This document shows, piece by piece, positions 1-8,295 of a DNA stretch of 64,000 nucleotides. This DNA comes from Paenibacillus sp. XY044 (lineage in GTDB: Bacteria > Bacillota > Bacilli > Paenibacillales > Paenibacillaceae), in assembly GCF_002257645.1 (NCBI RefSeq), contig NZ_NQMO01000004.1:310001-374000 (forward strand). Direction: 5' to 3'. Under the pieces are notes generated by a model. It did no database searches and was not told where the DNA came from. It saw only the letters and a program-made list of their open reading frames with translations. How positions within the stretch are numbered: position 1 is the first letter of the stretch; every line of letters starts with the position of its first letter. A program made the translations under genes and the position numbers.

Positions 1-2
1 CA

Positions 3-1619
3 ACGAATACGAGTGTAGCCGGGATAACCAAGTACAGGCTGGTCAACCGGGCCAGCGACCGCGCCGTTGAATTCGAGTCGGGCCAAGCGTCCATCCAGGG
101 GATCGAGTTCGACACGGTTAATCCTCAAGTGCTGACGATTACGCCGGCCACTGCAGGACTGGCCGCGCCGACTGGATTGACTGCAACGGCAGCAGGCCAA
201 TCCGAAATCGATGTCACCTGGAATAACGCTGCCGGAGCTGCAAGCTACGATCTGATCGTGGACGGCGCGCTGGTAAGCGGAGTGAGCAGCCCATACAAGC
301 ACACCGGGCTCGATGCGAATTCGACGCATACGTATCAAGTGAGAGCCCTTAACGGCTCGGGTCCGAGTTTATGGAGCCTGCCGGTCGGAGCGACGACGTC
401 GTCAGGGGTCATATCGGAAGGCAAGACGGCGACCGCAAGCTCTTTCCAAACGGGCAACAATATCGAGTATGCGAATGATGGGAATGCCGGCACACGTTGG
501 GCGGCCGTCACCAATTCGTACCCGCAGTGGTGGAAGGTCGACCTTGGCAGCACCATGCATATTACCAAACTCGAGAACTATTGGTACAACAGCGCAACCT
601 ATCCTAGATACTACCAATACAAAATCGAAGGCAGCAACGACGACGTGACGTATACGACCATTCTAGACAGAACGGACAATAAGACGCAGGGCTTGACGAC
701 GGATACCTTCGATGCGGTGTACCGGTATATCCGCGTGACGGTGACGGGATCCAACTACAGCGGAGGAAGTGCCTCCAGTTATGAATTCAAGGTGTATGGA
801 GAACCCGTTCAGAAGGATCCGGTGCCTGCACCTCCGGTCAACCTGACAGCTAAGGCGGCAGGCGACAAAGCGATCGAACTCAGCTGGAACGCGGTAGAGC
901 AGGCGGATGGGTACAATGTCTATCGATCGGATACGGCGGACGGCGAGTATGTCAAACTTCATGACGAGGTACTGTCTAGTACGACGCATACCGACACCGG
1001 CCTCTCGGCTTCGACGGAATATTTCTACATCGTTAAAGCCGTAAATGCGGCGGGTGAATCCATTCCATCGGATGTGGTATCGGCGAAGACGGATAAGCCG
1101 CATGCAACCGGAATAAGCGTAACGCCGGACCAAGTGGAGTTATCGGAGGGCGAAACCGCACAGTTAACCGCTGTGGTTACACCAGAGGATGCAGAAGATA
1201 AGACTATCACGTGGACATCCAGCGATAACAACGTAGCGGAAGTGAGCGACAGTGGTGAGGTGACGGCAAAAGGTCCGGGGACTGCGGTAATCACGGCTGC
1301 GACCGCCGGTGGCGCATATACGGCAACCGTCCGCATTACGGTGCTGGACACGACATTGCCGACAATCGAGCTGGACGAACCGGGGAAATTGACGGGCAAT
1401 CACTACAATGTCGAAAAGGGAACGCTGCACGTGACCGGTAAAATCAGCGAGCCCGGCGTTGTTTTCGTGAATGGAGTCCAGGCCGATGTAATGGCAGACC
1501 TGACGTTCAGCGCCGATATCGACCTGCACCCGGGAATGAACCGGATCGAGGCCACAGCCTCGGATCTGGCGGGCAACGCTGCCGAGCCTGTCGGATATAA
1601 CGTAGTGCCTTCTAAATAA
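3..1619 (+). CDS. C-terminal part of a secreted modular protein (Fn3, F5/8C discoidin, Fn3, Big2), 5' truncated by window edge
   Basis: The frame is open from the first bases, so the start lies upstream of the window. The visible part contains, in order, a fibronectin type III domain (about nt 160-400), a discoidin/F5-8C carbohydrate-binding domain (about nt 410-805, with DLGS and typical Trp/Arg-rich strands), a second Fn3 (about nt 830-1100) and a bacterial Ig-like Big2 domain (about nt 1105-1335), followed by a further Ig-like stretch to the end. Such tails are typical of extracellular polysaccharide-degrading enzymes, where they bind glycans or act as spacers. The catalytic domain is not visible, so the enzyme class cannot be named. 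No sortase motif or SLH domain is present at the C-terminus, which suggests release into the medium. The gene is followed by a strong terminator. Confidence 0.85.
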   Translation, partial: TNTSVAGITKYRLVNRASDRAVEFESGQASIQGIEFDTVNPQVLTITPATAGLAAPTGLTATAAGQSEIDVTWNNAAGAASYDLIVDGALVSGVSSPYKHTGLDANSTHTYQVRALNGSGPSLWSLPVGATTSSGVISEGKTATASSFQTGNNIEYANDGNAGTRWAAVTNSYPQWWKVDLGSTMHITKLENYWYNSATYPRYYQYKIEGSNDDVTYTTILDRTDNKTQGLTTDTFDAVYRYIRVTVTGSNYSGGSASSYEFKVYGEPVQKDPVPAPPVNLTAKAAGDKAIELSWNAVEQADGYNVYRSDTADGEYVKLHDEVLSSTTHTDTGLSASTEYFYIVKAVNAAGESIPSDVVSAKTDKPHATGISVTPDQVELSEGETAQLTAVVTPEDAEDKTITWTSSDNNVAEVSDSGEVTAKGPGTAVITAATAGGAYTATVRITVLDTTLPTIELDEPGKLTGNHYNVEKGTLHVTGKISEPGVVFVNGVQADVMADLTFSADIDLHPGMNRIEATASDLAGNAAEPVGYNVVPSK

Positions 1620-1674
1620 TGTGAAAGAAACGGTTAAAACGGCATAACGGAGTATGAATTTCGTCTCAAAAAAT

Positions 1675-1709
1675 AAAAAATCCTGAACCTTGCCGGTTCA
1701 GGATTTTTT
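1675..1709. terminator. Bidirectional intrinsic terminator
   Basis: Nine-base perfect arms (TCCTGAACC / GGTTCAGGA) flank a 5-base loop, with six A before and six T after. It lies between the convergent modular secreted protein (+) and the SDR gene (-) and can serve both. Confidence 0.9.
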
Positions 1710-1752
1710 ATTCGGGGATAAGTTGAACGTTATTTCTTATTCTCCAATAAGC

Positions 1753-2742
1753 TTATGAAATATCAAAATGAATGCCTGTCAATTGTTCGCCAACGCTCCA
1801 AAGACGTTCAGCAGCTTTCTCGTCAACGGCACTCGGGTGAACGCCGGCAACGCTAACCTGATCTTCTTCGATGAGCGGAGAGACATCCACGTTTTCGCAA
1901 TAAACGCCTCCCATACCGTCCAACTGATGGCTTGCCGCACACCATACGATGGTAGCCGCCCCTTCCTTTACAGTCTTCCGTTCATTATCGTATTCAGTGT
2001 ATTGGCGGTTTCCCTGCTCGTTGATCGCGCCCATGGTCATCAGCTCTTCGTCCGACAAATGCCGGGCTAACGAGGTAACGATGGAACCCGGGTGTACTGA
2101 AAATGCACGGACGCCATGAGCCTGTGCTCTCCGGTCCAACTCCACCGCGAATAAAGCATCCGCTGTTTTGGACTGCCCATAGGCAGACCATTTGTCATAG
2201 TTGCGCTCCTTGTAATGAATATCTTCAAACACCACCGGACTGAATTGGTGAGCCCGGGAAGACACCACCACCACGCGTGCTCTGCCGGACAGCCGAAGTG
2301 CCGGCCACAGCCGGGCGGTCAAATGGAAAGGGCCCAAATAGTTCGTGGAAAAGTGAAGCTCATTGCCCCGGCTGTCATACTGCTGGGAAACGGCCATAAT
2401 TCCGGCGCTGTGGACCAGCATATGAATCGGCCGACCGGAACGGATAAACCGCTCTGCAAACGAATCGATGGACTGCGGGTCGGTTAAATCCAGCACCTCC
2501 GCCTCTGCGCCTGGAATGGAAGCGATGGCCGCTTTGGCTGCTTGAAGGGATCGGGCCGGGACAATGACCTTGGCCCCCGCTTCCGCGAGCACTCTTGCCG
2601 TTTCCAGACCCAGTCCGGAATGACCGCCGGTAATGACCGCCGTTTGTCCGGTCAAATCGGCTTGTCCAAGTGCTTCCGCAGCTGTTGTCCGAGGTCCGAA
2701 TCCGGACCCGATCGGTGCTTGGGGAGTTTTCTGTATGTTCAA
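1753..2742 (-). CDS. SDR family NAD(P)-dependent oxidoreductase
   Basis: A 329-residue short-chain dehydrogenase of the retinol-dehydrogenase/WWOX-like type. The Rossmann nucleotide-binding motif TGGHSGLG sits at residues 38-45, the conserved LVHSAG segment follows near 108, the catalytic Ser lies in VVVSSRAH near 157, and the YGQSK catalytic motif is near 187. The start is a TTG preceded by AAAGGAAG at a 7-base distance; an ATG seven bases upstream is out of frame. It is the second gene of a two-gene operon behind a MerR regulator (18-base gap), so its expression is probably induced through that regulator. The substrate cannot be inferred. Confidence 0.9.
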   Translation of the reverse strand: MNIQKTPQAPIGSGFGPRTTAAEALGQADLTGQTAVITGGHSGLGLETARVLAEAGAKVIVPARSLQAAKAAIASIPGAEAEVLDLTDPQSIDSFAERFIRSGRPIHMLVHSAGIMAVSQQYDSRGNELHFSTNYLGPFHLTARLWPALRLSGRARVVVVSSRAHQFSPVVFEDIHYKERNYDKWSAYGQSKTADALFAVELDRRAQAHGVRAFSVHPGSIVTSLARHLSDEELMTMGAINEQGNRQYTEYDNERKTVKEGAATIVWCAASHQLDGMGGVYCENVDVSPLIEEDQVSVAGVHPSAVDEKAAERLWSVGEQLTGIHFDIS

Positions 2743-2760
2743 AGTTCATCTTCCTTTCGT

Positions 2761-3123
2761 TTAACCGTCTTTGACTTCCTGAAAATGATCCAGTTTATAC
2801 TTGACGAGTTCGAGCGTTTCGTTCAATGCGGCCATCTGTGCTTCGATGCGGAGCCTGTGCTCGTCAAGCAGTCGAAAGCACAGATCATCATCCTGATCGT
2901 CATAAGCCCGGATGTACTCCTGAATGTTTTTAAGCGGCATCTCGGTATTTTTGAGATGCAGCAGAAAATGAATTTTGCCGATGTCTTGTTGGGTATATAA
3001 ACGGGATCCACCCGCCCCTCGCTCGGGGGATGGTATCAGTCCAATCTTTTCATAATACCGAAGGGTATCGGGAGTCAAACCCGTTTGTTCTGCTATTTCG
3101 GAAATGGAATATTGTCGCGACAT
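2761..3123 (-). CDS. MerR family transcriptional regulator
   Basis: A 120-residue MerR-type regulator. The N-terminal winged helix reads YSISEIAEQTGLTPDTLRYY, followed by the GLI-P-R-G-RLY wing and a C-terminal antiparallel coiled coil (ALNETLELVKYKLDHF). No metal-binding cysteine cluster is present, so it resembles the organic-ligand or redox-type MerR proteins often paired with an oxidoreductase. ATG at 3123 is chosen because AAAGGAGAA lies 5-6 bases upstream; the in-frame ATG at 3138 overlaps that ribosome-binding site. It precedes the SDR gene in one operon, and the promoter carries a MerR-type operator. Confidence 0.9.
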   Translation of the reverse strand: MSRQYSISEIAEQTGLTPDTLRYYEKIGLIPSPERGAGGSRLYTQQDIGKIHFLLHLKNTEMPLKNIQEYIRAYDDQDDDLCFRLLDEHRLRIEAQMAALNETLELVKYKLDHFQEVKDG

Positions 3124-3162
3124 GCTTTCTCCTTTCATTTCCTTTGTCGTCCGGACACCTAT

Positions 3163-3193
3163 AGGATAGCCCTTGGAGTGAACTCCAAGTCAA
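3163..3193 (-). promoter_or_regulatory. MerR-type promoter with 19-bp spacer and palindromic operator
   Basis: On the minus strand a -35 box TTGACT (3188-3193) and a -10 box TATCCT (3163-3168) are separated by 19 bp. The spacer region holds a perfect 8-bp-arm palindrome (CTTGGAGT-2-ACTCCAAG, 3172-3189). An overlong spacer filled by a palindrome is the hallmark of promoters that MerR proteins activate by DNA distortion. It drives the merR-SDR operon. Confidence 0.8.
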
Positions 3194-3265
3194 GCATCTA
3201 AAACTTCCTTTATTTGGATTAACTGAATGTTTGGATCGGCGCGCGGGGTTCTATGAAAAAACTAG

Positions 3266-3306
3266 AAAAAAGCAGGCCGCTATCATCTAGGCGGCTTGCT
3301 TTTTTT
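3266..3306 (-). terminator. Intrinsic terminator downstream of the HxlR regulator
   Basis: The inverted repeat AAAAAAGCAGGCCGC / GCGGCTTGCTTTTTT has a 10-base loop. It lies 80 bases after the HxlR gene stop on the minus strand and has A/T tracts on both sides. Confidence 0.8.
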
Positions 3307-3386
3307 GAGTTGGGAGGCGTATAAATTGCAGCTTACCCTGCGCTTTCCTTTTATTGCTGCTGCGGTTTTTATTTTTAATCCGTAAT

Positions 3387-3722
3387 CTAAGTCGTAGAGC
3401 GAACGGGGTCAGATTCGCGTTCCCGATGGACCAGTCCCCACTGGGCCATGGCATCCATAACAGGAATAAACGTCCTGCCGTATTCGCTTAGCGAGTATTC
3501 GACTTTCGGCGGAACTTCCGGATAGACGGTTCTAATAATGAGGTTATCTTGCTCCAGTTCCCGAAGCTGTTCGGTTAACATCTTGCGGGTAATTTGCGAA
3601 ATCGAACGTTGGAGCTCGTTAAACCTCTTGGTTCCGCTGACCAGCCGCCATAAAATCACAGCCTTCCATTTCCCTCCAACCACGGACAGTGTTGCCTCGA
3701 CTGGACAACCGCCCATATCCAT
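3387..3722 (-). CDS. HxlR family winged-helix transcriptional regulator
   Basis: About 111 residues with the full HxlR domain: GCPVEATLSVVGGKWKAVI, then the recognition-helix region ISQITRKMLTEQLRELE and the wing VPPKVEYSLSEYG. HxlR/YodB-type proteins are small dimeric repressors that often sense electrophiles or disulfide stress through a Cys near the N-terminus; one Cys (in GGCPVEA) is present. ATG 3722 fits family length; an upstream TTG at 3752 is the alternative. The gene is divergent from an esterase gene, its likely target. Imperfect inverted repeats lie between them (for example ACGCA-4-TGCGT near 3768-3782). Confidence 0.88.
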   Translation of the reverse strand: MDMGGCPVEATLSVVGGKWKAVILWRLVSGTKRFNELQRSISQITRKMLTEQLRELEQDNLIIRTVYPEVPPKVEYSLSEYGRTFIPVMDAMAQWGLVHRERESDPVRSTT

Positions 3723-3929
3723 CACATCCAATCCATCCCATGAAGTTACCAATTGGGTACTATGTCACGCAATAGTGCGTACTTACGTGTTCACCACTTT
3801 TCTCAGTATACTTCATTTTGACCGGAATGGTAGCTGTCTTACCGGAGACGATGCTTATGAACGGTCGGCTACTTCGGATGTAAGAAAATTTGGAAATTAA
3901 TTAGAGCTGATCCATAAGGAGGAACCATC

Positions 3930-4877
3930 ATGCCGCTTAACCCTCAAGTTCAAACTGTGTTGGAAAATATGAAAAAACAAGGGGTTCCGCCTCTTCATAC
4001 GTTATCCGTGGAGAGTGCCAGAACCATCAACCTGAGCTCGATGGCCGCCCAGCCGGAGGGAGTCTGGAAGATCGAGAATCGAGCGATTCCGGGTCCGGCC
4101 GATTTTATACCGGTTCGGGTGTACACGCCCCAAAGCAAGGCTCCGTTACCGGTGATCGTCTACTATCATGGAGGCGGCTGGGTCGTCGGGAACCTGGATG
4201 CAGCAGACGTGTTATGCCGGCAGTTGGCCAATGGCGCGAACAGTATTGTGGTTTCTGTGGACTATCGTTTGGCGCCGGAGCATCGATTCCCCGCCGCCAT
4301 CGAAGATGCCTATGCGGCCGCAGTGTGGGTCGCGGAGAATGCCGCTTTGCTTGGCGCGGATCCCGACCGGGTTGCGGTTGGAGGTGACAGCGCGGGCGGA
4401 AATCTGGCCGCTGCCGTAACCTTGATGGCTCGGGACCAAGGGTTGTCCTTCATCAAGTTTCAGCTGTTGTTCAATCCGGCGACCCATTACTCGTTCGATA
4501 CTGAATCTTACCGTGACAATGCCGAAGGATACGGCCTGACGACGGACACCATGCGGTGGTTTTGGAACCAGTACCTGGCGGAGGAGCAGGATGGTTGGAA
4601 TCCTTACGCTTCGGCATTATTGGCTGCCGATTTCAGCAGCCTTCCGCCTGCTCTCGTAATCACAGCCGAATTTGATCCGCTGCGCGATGATGGGGAGGCT
4701 TATGCAGCGAAATTAAAAGCCGCCGGCATTCCCGTGGAAGCGAAGCGCTATGACGGCATGGTCCACGGCTTCATGCTTCAGACCGGCGGTTATGACCAAG
4801 GAAGACAAGCGGTGCAGCATGCCGTAAGTGCACTGCGGAAGGCTCTGCATGGACAGGGACAGAGAAGAAGCAAGTAA
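3930..4877 (+). CDS. Alpha/beta hydrolase, HSL-like esterase
   Basis: A 315-residue carboxylesterase of the hormone-sensitive-lipase family. The oxyanion-hole motif HGGGW is at residues 80-84, the nucleophile Ser154 lies in GDSAGG, the family segment LAPEHRFPAA is near 114-123, the catalytic Asp is expected in EFDPLRD near 248 and the His in VHGF near 278. There is no signal peptide, so it acts in the cytoplasm on short-chain esters. The start is supported by TAAGGAGGA seven bases upstream. The gene is divergent from an HxlR regulator and ends only 5 bp from the stop of the convergent oxidoreductase, with no terminator between them. Confidence 0.92.
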   Translation: MPLNPQVQTVLENMKKQGVPPLHTLSVESARTINLSSMAAQPEGVWKIENRAIPGPADFIPVRVYTPQSKAPLPVIVYYHGGGWVVGNLDAADVLCRQLANGANSIVVSVDYRLAPEHRFPAAIEDAYAAAVWVAENAALLGADPDRVAVGGDSAGGNLAAAVTLMARDQGLSFIKFQLLFNPATHYSFDTESYRDNAEGYGLTTDTMRWFWNQYLAEEQDGWNPYASALLAADFSSLPPALVITAEFDPLRDDGEAYAAKLKAAGIPVEAKRYDGMVHGFMLQTGGYDQGRQAVQHAVSALRKALHGQGQRRSK

Positions 4878-4882
4878 GATGA

Positions 4883-5824
4883 TTAATCGATTCGGAGTAC
4901 AGCTTTTCCGGAGTACTTTCGCTCGAGCAGACTTTGGGCGATCGCTCCGATATCCGTCCACGGTGCTTCCACATCAATCCGTGGGCTCAACCGGCCGCTT
5001 GTGACCATCCGGGCCAGCAAGTGCAAATCGTCCGCCACCGAATAGCGGCTCAGTTCCTCTCCGAGAAAGAAGCTGTACAACGTTCTCCCTCCGGCATTCA
5101 CCAAATTCATCATATCGATGGTCGCGGCAGGCGAAGAGGAGTATCCCAACGCAACACATACGCCTTGCGGGGCAAGCAGAGGCAGCAGAGCGGCCAGCGT
5201 ATCGCCGCCGACCGAATCGATGATGAGATCATAAGGTCCGAATTGGTGTCCTGATGAAATTCCGGAATATCCCACAACCACTTCGTCGGCTCCGGCCTCC
5301 CGGACGATCTTGGCTTTTTCCTCCGTGCTGGCCGTGCCTACCGTGAATGCTCCCGATTGTGCCGCAAGCTGATGAGCAAATAGACCGACACCGCCGGTAG
5401 AGCCTGTAATGAAGATCCGCTTCCCGAGCAGCATGCCCCCTTTTCGAAGCGCATAGAGCGCTGTCAGTCCGGCTACCGGTAATGTTGCGGCCTCCGTAAA
5501 GGTGACTTGATCCGGAATTTCGGCCAGCATGGACACCGGGGCTGCGACCTGCTCGCTCCATGCGCCCATCGGAAGCAGACCAACAACCCGGCTTCCTTTA
5601 TCCGGACCAATCCCGTTCTTGGCCCGCTCCACGACGATCCCGGCAAAATCCCAGCCGGGTCTGTGCAGGGTTCCCTTATCTTGTGCATCTTTAACTTCGC
5701 CGCGATTGAGAGAAATGGCCTTCACCTGCACAATCGCTTCCCACGGTTGGGCTACGGGTACGTCAACATCCTTGATCGTCAAAATTTCCGAGGCAAGCGG
5801 ATCAGTTACAATGGCGCGAATCAT
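4883..5824 (-). CDS. Zinc-independent quinone oxidoreductase-like MDR dehydrogenase
   Basis: A 313-residue medium-chain dehydrogenase/reductase. The N-terminal GroES-like fold (NRGEVKD, HRPGWDFAG) is followed by a Rossmann domain with the nucleotide-binding motif TGSTGGVGLFA. The cysteines that would hold the structural and catalytic zinc are absent, placing it in the NADPH:quinone reductase/enoyl reductase-like group. ATG 5824 is chosen because GGAGGAGA lies directly upstream; a longer reading to 5857 overlaps that site. It is divergent from an MmyB-type regulator, with overlapping promoters between them, so that regulator probably controls it. Confidence 0.9.
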   Translation of the reverse strand: MIRAIVTDPLASEILTIKDVDVPVAQPWEAIVQVKAISLNRGEVKDAQDKGTLHRPGWDFAGIVVERAKNGIGPDKGSRVVGLLPMGAWSEQVAAPVSMLAEIPDQVTFTEAATLPVAGLTALYALRKGGMLLGKRIFITGSTGGVGLFAHQLAAQSGAFTVGTASTEEKAKIVREAGADEVVVGYSGISSGHQFGPYDLIIDSVGGDTLAALLPLLAPQGVCVALGYSSSPAATIDMMNLVNAGGRTLYSFFLGEELSRYSVADDLHLLARMVTSGRLSPRIDVEAPWTDIGAIAQSLLERKYSGKAVLRID

Positions 5825-5863
5825 AAGTTTATCTCCTCCATGAATGGGAATGGCCAATGCAAA

Positions 5864-5928
5864 TTGACCTCTGATTTCATCAAGGAGTATACTTTAATAA
5901 ATTTTTCTGACCAAGTGTAAAACTACAC
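5864..5928. promoter_or_regulatory. Overlapping divergent promoters with a palindromic site
   Basis: On the plus strand TTGACC (5864-5869) and TATACT (5888-5893) are 18 bp apart and face the MmyB-type regulator. On the minus strand TATACT (5886-5891) and TTGGTC (5909-5914) are 17 bp apart and face the oxidoreductase. The two -10 boxes share bases. A palindrome GTGTA-AAAC-TACAC (5915-5928) sits beside the minus -35 box and is a candidate operator. Confidence 0.6.
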
Positions 5929-5954
5929 CTGGAACGGGAGAGGTGATATATTGC

Positions 5955-6836
5955 ATGATGGAGAACTCCAACCTTAAAACGGTGCTCGGAGAAATCGAAG
6001 CACTGCGCATAAAACGCCAGCGTGAGTTCGCTGACCAGCCTCATCCTTGCTTGAAGCGGTTTACGCAACAGGAATTGAACGACGAGGCTTGCCCTACGTA
6101 TAAAAATTTACTCGTTGGACGTTCCCGCCGCGTTCCGAACCGTCAGACGATCTTCGACATCGCGGAATATCTCGAATGCACGACCGATGAGCGCAACGAT
6201 TTGCTGGTTGCAGCCGGCTATCTTCCGACACCCACCGAATGGGAGGGAAGTGCGATGGAGCTTGCTTTGGACGCGGCGCAGCGAACGATGAAGTCGATTC
6301 CTTTTCCCGCGATGATCATTACGCATTCACTGGACATCAAAGGGTATAACGAGCCGTTTCGGCGATTGTTCGATATCCCTCTCGATCATCATTACGATGA
6401 CAACATGATGAACAGCGTTGATTTTCATTTTAGTTATGAGTTACCTATTCGCTCCCGCTCCACCTTCAACAAAGCCGCTTGCGACCAATGGAAGGCGCAT
6501 GCCATTGCCGGGATACAGAGCTTCAAAAGAAACCATGTCCTGTCCCGCTATGACGCCTGGTATCAAAAAGTGATTGATAAAGCTGAGCAATACAACGTGT
6601 ACGAACCATATTGGAATGATCATCATCGGGACGGAAAAGGGAGTATGGACCGTACGCAAACCATTTTGGCTAGAGTTGAAAGTTCAGGGGAACTCGTTCC
6701 TGTTGGCTACAAGCAAATTTCAGTTTCTCCCACCAGCCACGTGTATCCCCAAATTGTGGTGTTCCTTCCGGTCGATCCAGCCGCGCGCAAAGTGTTTGCG
6801 GATTTAGGCTGTCCCAGCGAATGTGTATTCGCATGA
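5955..6836 (+). CDS. Helix-turn-helix regulator with MmyB-like ligand-binding domain
   Basis: A 293-residue regulator with an N-terminal XRE-type HTH (about residues 10-75, ending RRVPNRQTIFDIAEYLECTTDERNDLL) and a C-terminal PAS-like MmyB domain (about 95-285) recognisable by FPAMIITHSLDIKGYNEPFRRLF. In related proteins this domain binds a small lipophilic ligand, and the regulator controls a neighbouring oxidoreductase. The recognition helix is unusual in lacking the common QEELA core, but the overall order fits. ATG 5955 has GGGAGAGGTGA about 8 bases upstream; an earlier GTG overlaps that site. It is divergent from the MDR dehydrogenase. A weak hairpin (6866-6889) follows it. Confidence 0.8.
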   Translation: MMENSNLKTVLGEIEALRIKRQREFADQPHPCLKRFTQQELNDEACPTYKNLLVGRSRRVPNRQTIFDIAEYLECTTDERNDLLVAAGYLPTPTEWEGSAMELALDAAQRTMKSIPFPAMIITHSLDIKGYNEPFRRLFDIPLDHHYDDNMMNSVDFHFSYELPIRSRSTFNKAACDQWKAHAIAGIQSFKRNHVLSRYDAWYQKVIDKAEQYNVYEPYWNDHHRDGKGSMDRTQTILARVESSGELVPVGYKQISVSPTSHVYPQIVVFLPVDPAARKVFADLGCPSECVFA

Positions 6837-6865
6837 TCAGCATGACTGTAATATTTTTTGTCATA

Positions 6866-6889
6866 GGGCCATCCTGCAAAGGATGGTCC
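6866..6889. terminator. Weak hairpin after the MmyB-type regulator
   Basis: GGGCCATCCT / AGGATGGTCC arms around a GCAA loop, with only a short T-rich stretch after it. It is probably a weak terminator or transcript-stabilising structure. Confidence 0.4.
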
Positions 6890-6974
6890 TTAACTTGCTT
6901 ATCGGTCGATGCCTGGCATATCCAGAGGCCAAACGTCCGGGGTCAAGTCATTCCAATTTTTTCTTAAATATGGA

Positions 6975-7030
6975 TTGACATGACACCACTAGGTGTCTTA
7001 TTATGAACTTATAAGACACCGGATGGTGTC
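6975..7030 (+). promoter_or_regulatory. Promoter of the ArsR operon with two identical-type operators
   Basis: TTGACA (6975-6980) and TATTAT (6999-7004) are 18 bp apart. A palindrome GACACC-ACTA-GGTGTC (6982-6997) fills the spacer and a second, GACACC-GGAT-GGTGTC (7015-7030), lies just past the expected transcription start. The centres are 33 bp apart, about three helical turns. This is a textbook layout for autorepression by the ArsR protein encoded next. Confidence 0.85.
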
Positions 7031-7051
7031 CTATCATCGAGCAGAGTAGGG

Positions 7052-7390
7052 ATGATGGGAATGGATGAAAAAAATGAAGCGAGGGATGTATATGCCGCGG
7101 TTGCCGATCCGACGCGGCGCAAATTGCTTAGATTGCTGGCCGAGGCGGATGAATTGCCCCTACACGAATTAACGGCGCATTTCAAGATGGGTCGGACAGC
7201 CGTTTCCAAACATCTGGCCATCCTCAAAGCCGCTGATCTGGTCAGGCACCGCAAGGACGGGCGGGAAACTAGGTATCGATTGAACGCAGAACCTCTGAGG
7301 GAAATTGAAGATTGGGTCACGTTTCACACTGCTTTTTGGAACCAAGGATCGGCTAAGCTGAGTCAATTGTTGAAGGAGGAAGAGGAATGA
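7052..7390 (+). CDS. ArsR/SmtB family winged-helix repressor
   Basis: A 112-residue regulator: ADPTRRKLLRLLAEADELPL leads to the recognition helix MGRTAVSKHLAILKAADLV and the wing RHRKDGRETRYRL. The metal-site motif ELCVCDL is absent, so it belongs to the non-metal-sensing group often paired with SRPBCC proteins. ATG 7052 is taken, but ATGs at 7055 and 7061 are close and the ribosome-binding site is poor. The stop overlaps the start of the SRPBCC gene by 4 bases, so they are translationally coupled. Twin operators upstream indicate autoregulation. Confidence 0.88.
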   Translation: MMGMDEKNEARDVYAAVADPTRRKLLRLLAEADELPLHELTAHFKMGRTAVSKHLAILKAADLVRHRKDGRETRYRLNAEPLREIEDWVTFHTAFWNQGSAKLSQLLKEEEE

Positions 7391-7788
7391 AACCGGAAGT
7401 GAAGCTGGATTTTCAATTCGATAGTCCGATTGAGAAAGTATGGCTTGCATTGACTGATTCTAACATGCTTGCGAAATGGGTGATGGATAACGACTTTAAG
7501 CCGGTTGTCGGCCATCAATTTCAATTTCGGGCCAAACCATCGAAAGTATGGGACGGGATCGTCGATTCACAAGTGCTGTTTGTTGAAGAACCTCACCGCT
7601 TATCCTACACCTGGGTAACCGCGGGAGTAAGTACAGTCGTTACATGGACGCTCCATTCATCCAATGGCGCAACCCACCTCCATCTTGAGCATACCGGATT
7701 TGAAAGCGAGAGCTTATCGTATAACGGAGCTAAATACGGCTGGGTCAAAATGGCCGACCAGTTGCACGAGTTGTTAGCTGAGCTGTAA
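7387..7788 (+). CDS. SRPBCC (AHSA1-like) domain protein
   Basis: A 133-residue START/Bet v1-like fold protein: FQFDSPIEKVWLALTDSNMLAKWV at the N-terminus, FVEEPHRLSYTWV in the middle and GWVKMADQLHELL at the C-terminal helix. Family members bind hydrophobic ligands or act as AHSA1-like cochaperones. Its function here is unknown, but ArsR-SRPBCC-DoxX operons are common in soil bacteria. It lies 4 bases inside the ArsR gene and 35 bases before the DoxX gene. Confidence 0.88.
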   Translation: MKPEVKLDFQFDSPIEKVWLALTDSNMLAKWVMDNDFKPVVGHQFQFRAKPSKVWDGIVDSQVLFVEEPHRLSYTWVTAGVSTVVTWTLHSSNGATHLHLEHTGFESESLSYNGAKYGWVKMADQLHELLAEL

Positions 7789-7823
7789 CCATTCATATTG
7801 TAAGCAAATAGGAGGAGATCGAA

Positions 7824-8192
7824 ATGACCATTTTTACCATCGTTCTTCAATCTTTGTTAATTGCTTATTACCTCTTTTCGGGTACCGCAAAAATGATAGG
7901 GGCTAAGTACTGGGCGGACATGTTCGAACACCTTCGCCTGCCGCAATGGTTCCTTAAGATAACGGGGCTGGTTCAACTGGCAGGTGCTGCCGCGCTTATC
8001 GCCGGCTACTGGTATACCGGACTGGTCGCATGGGCGGGAGTATGGCTTGGTATTACGATGCTGGTGGCGAGCCTGGTGCATATCCGCACCAAAGATCCGA
8101 TTGGCAAAACGGCGCCGGCTTTGTTTTTTGCCGTACTGAACATTGCTCTGATCCTTGCGAATGCCGGTCAAATGATGCAGCCTTTTGCATAA
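7824..8192 (+). CDS. DoxX family membrane protein
   Basis: A 122-residue integral membrane protein with four predicted helices (about 5-20, 45-65, 68-88, 95-115). The sequence FSGTAKMIGAKYWADMFEHLRLPQWF followed by TGLVQLAGAAALI is typical of DoxX-like proteins, whose roles include thiol or redox balance at the membrane. It is the last gene of the ArsR operon, with TAGGAGGAGA upstream of the start and a strong terminator behind it. Confidence 0.88.
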   Translation: MTIFTIVLQSLLIAYYLFSGTAKMIGAKYWADMFEHLRLPQWFLKITGLVQLAGAAALIAGYWYTGLVAWAGVWLGITMLVASLVHIRTKDPIGKTAPALFFAVLNIALILANAGQMMQPFA

Positions 8193-8216
8193 TCAAACCA
8201 GCTGGATCCAAGAAGG

Positions 8217-8250
8217 CTCCACATGTTCGCGGTGAACATGTGGAGCTTTT
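8217..8250 (+). terminator. Intrinsic terminator of the ArsR-SRPBCC-DoxX operon
   Basis: Twelve-base arms CTCCACATGTTC / GAACATGTGGAG around a GCGGT loop, followed by CTTTT. Confidence 0.85.
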
Positions 8251-8295
8251 GGCTATACAAATCCATACCAATGCAGACTCCAAGCCACGAGAACA

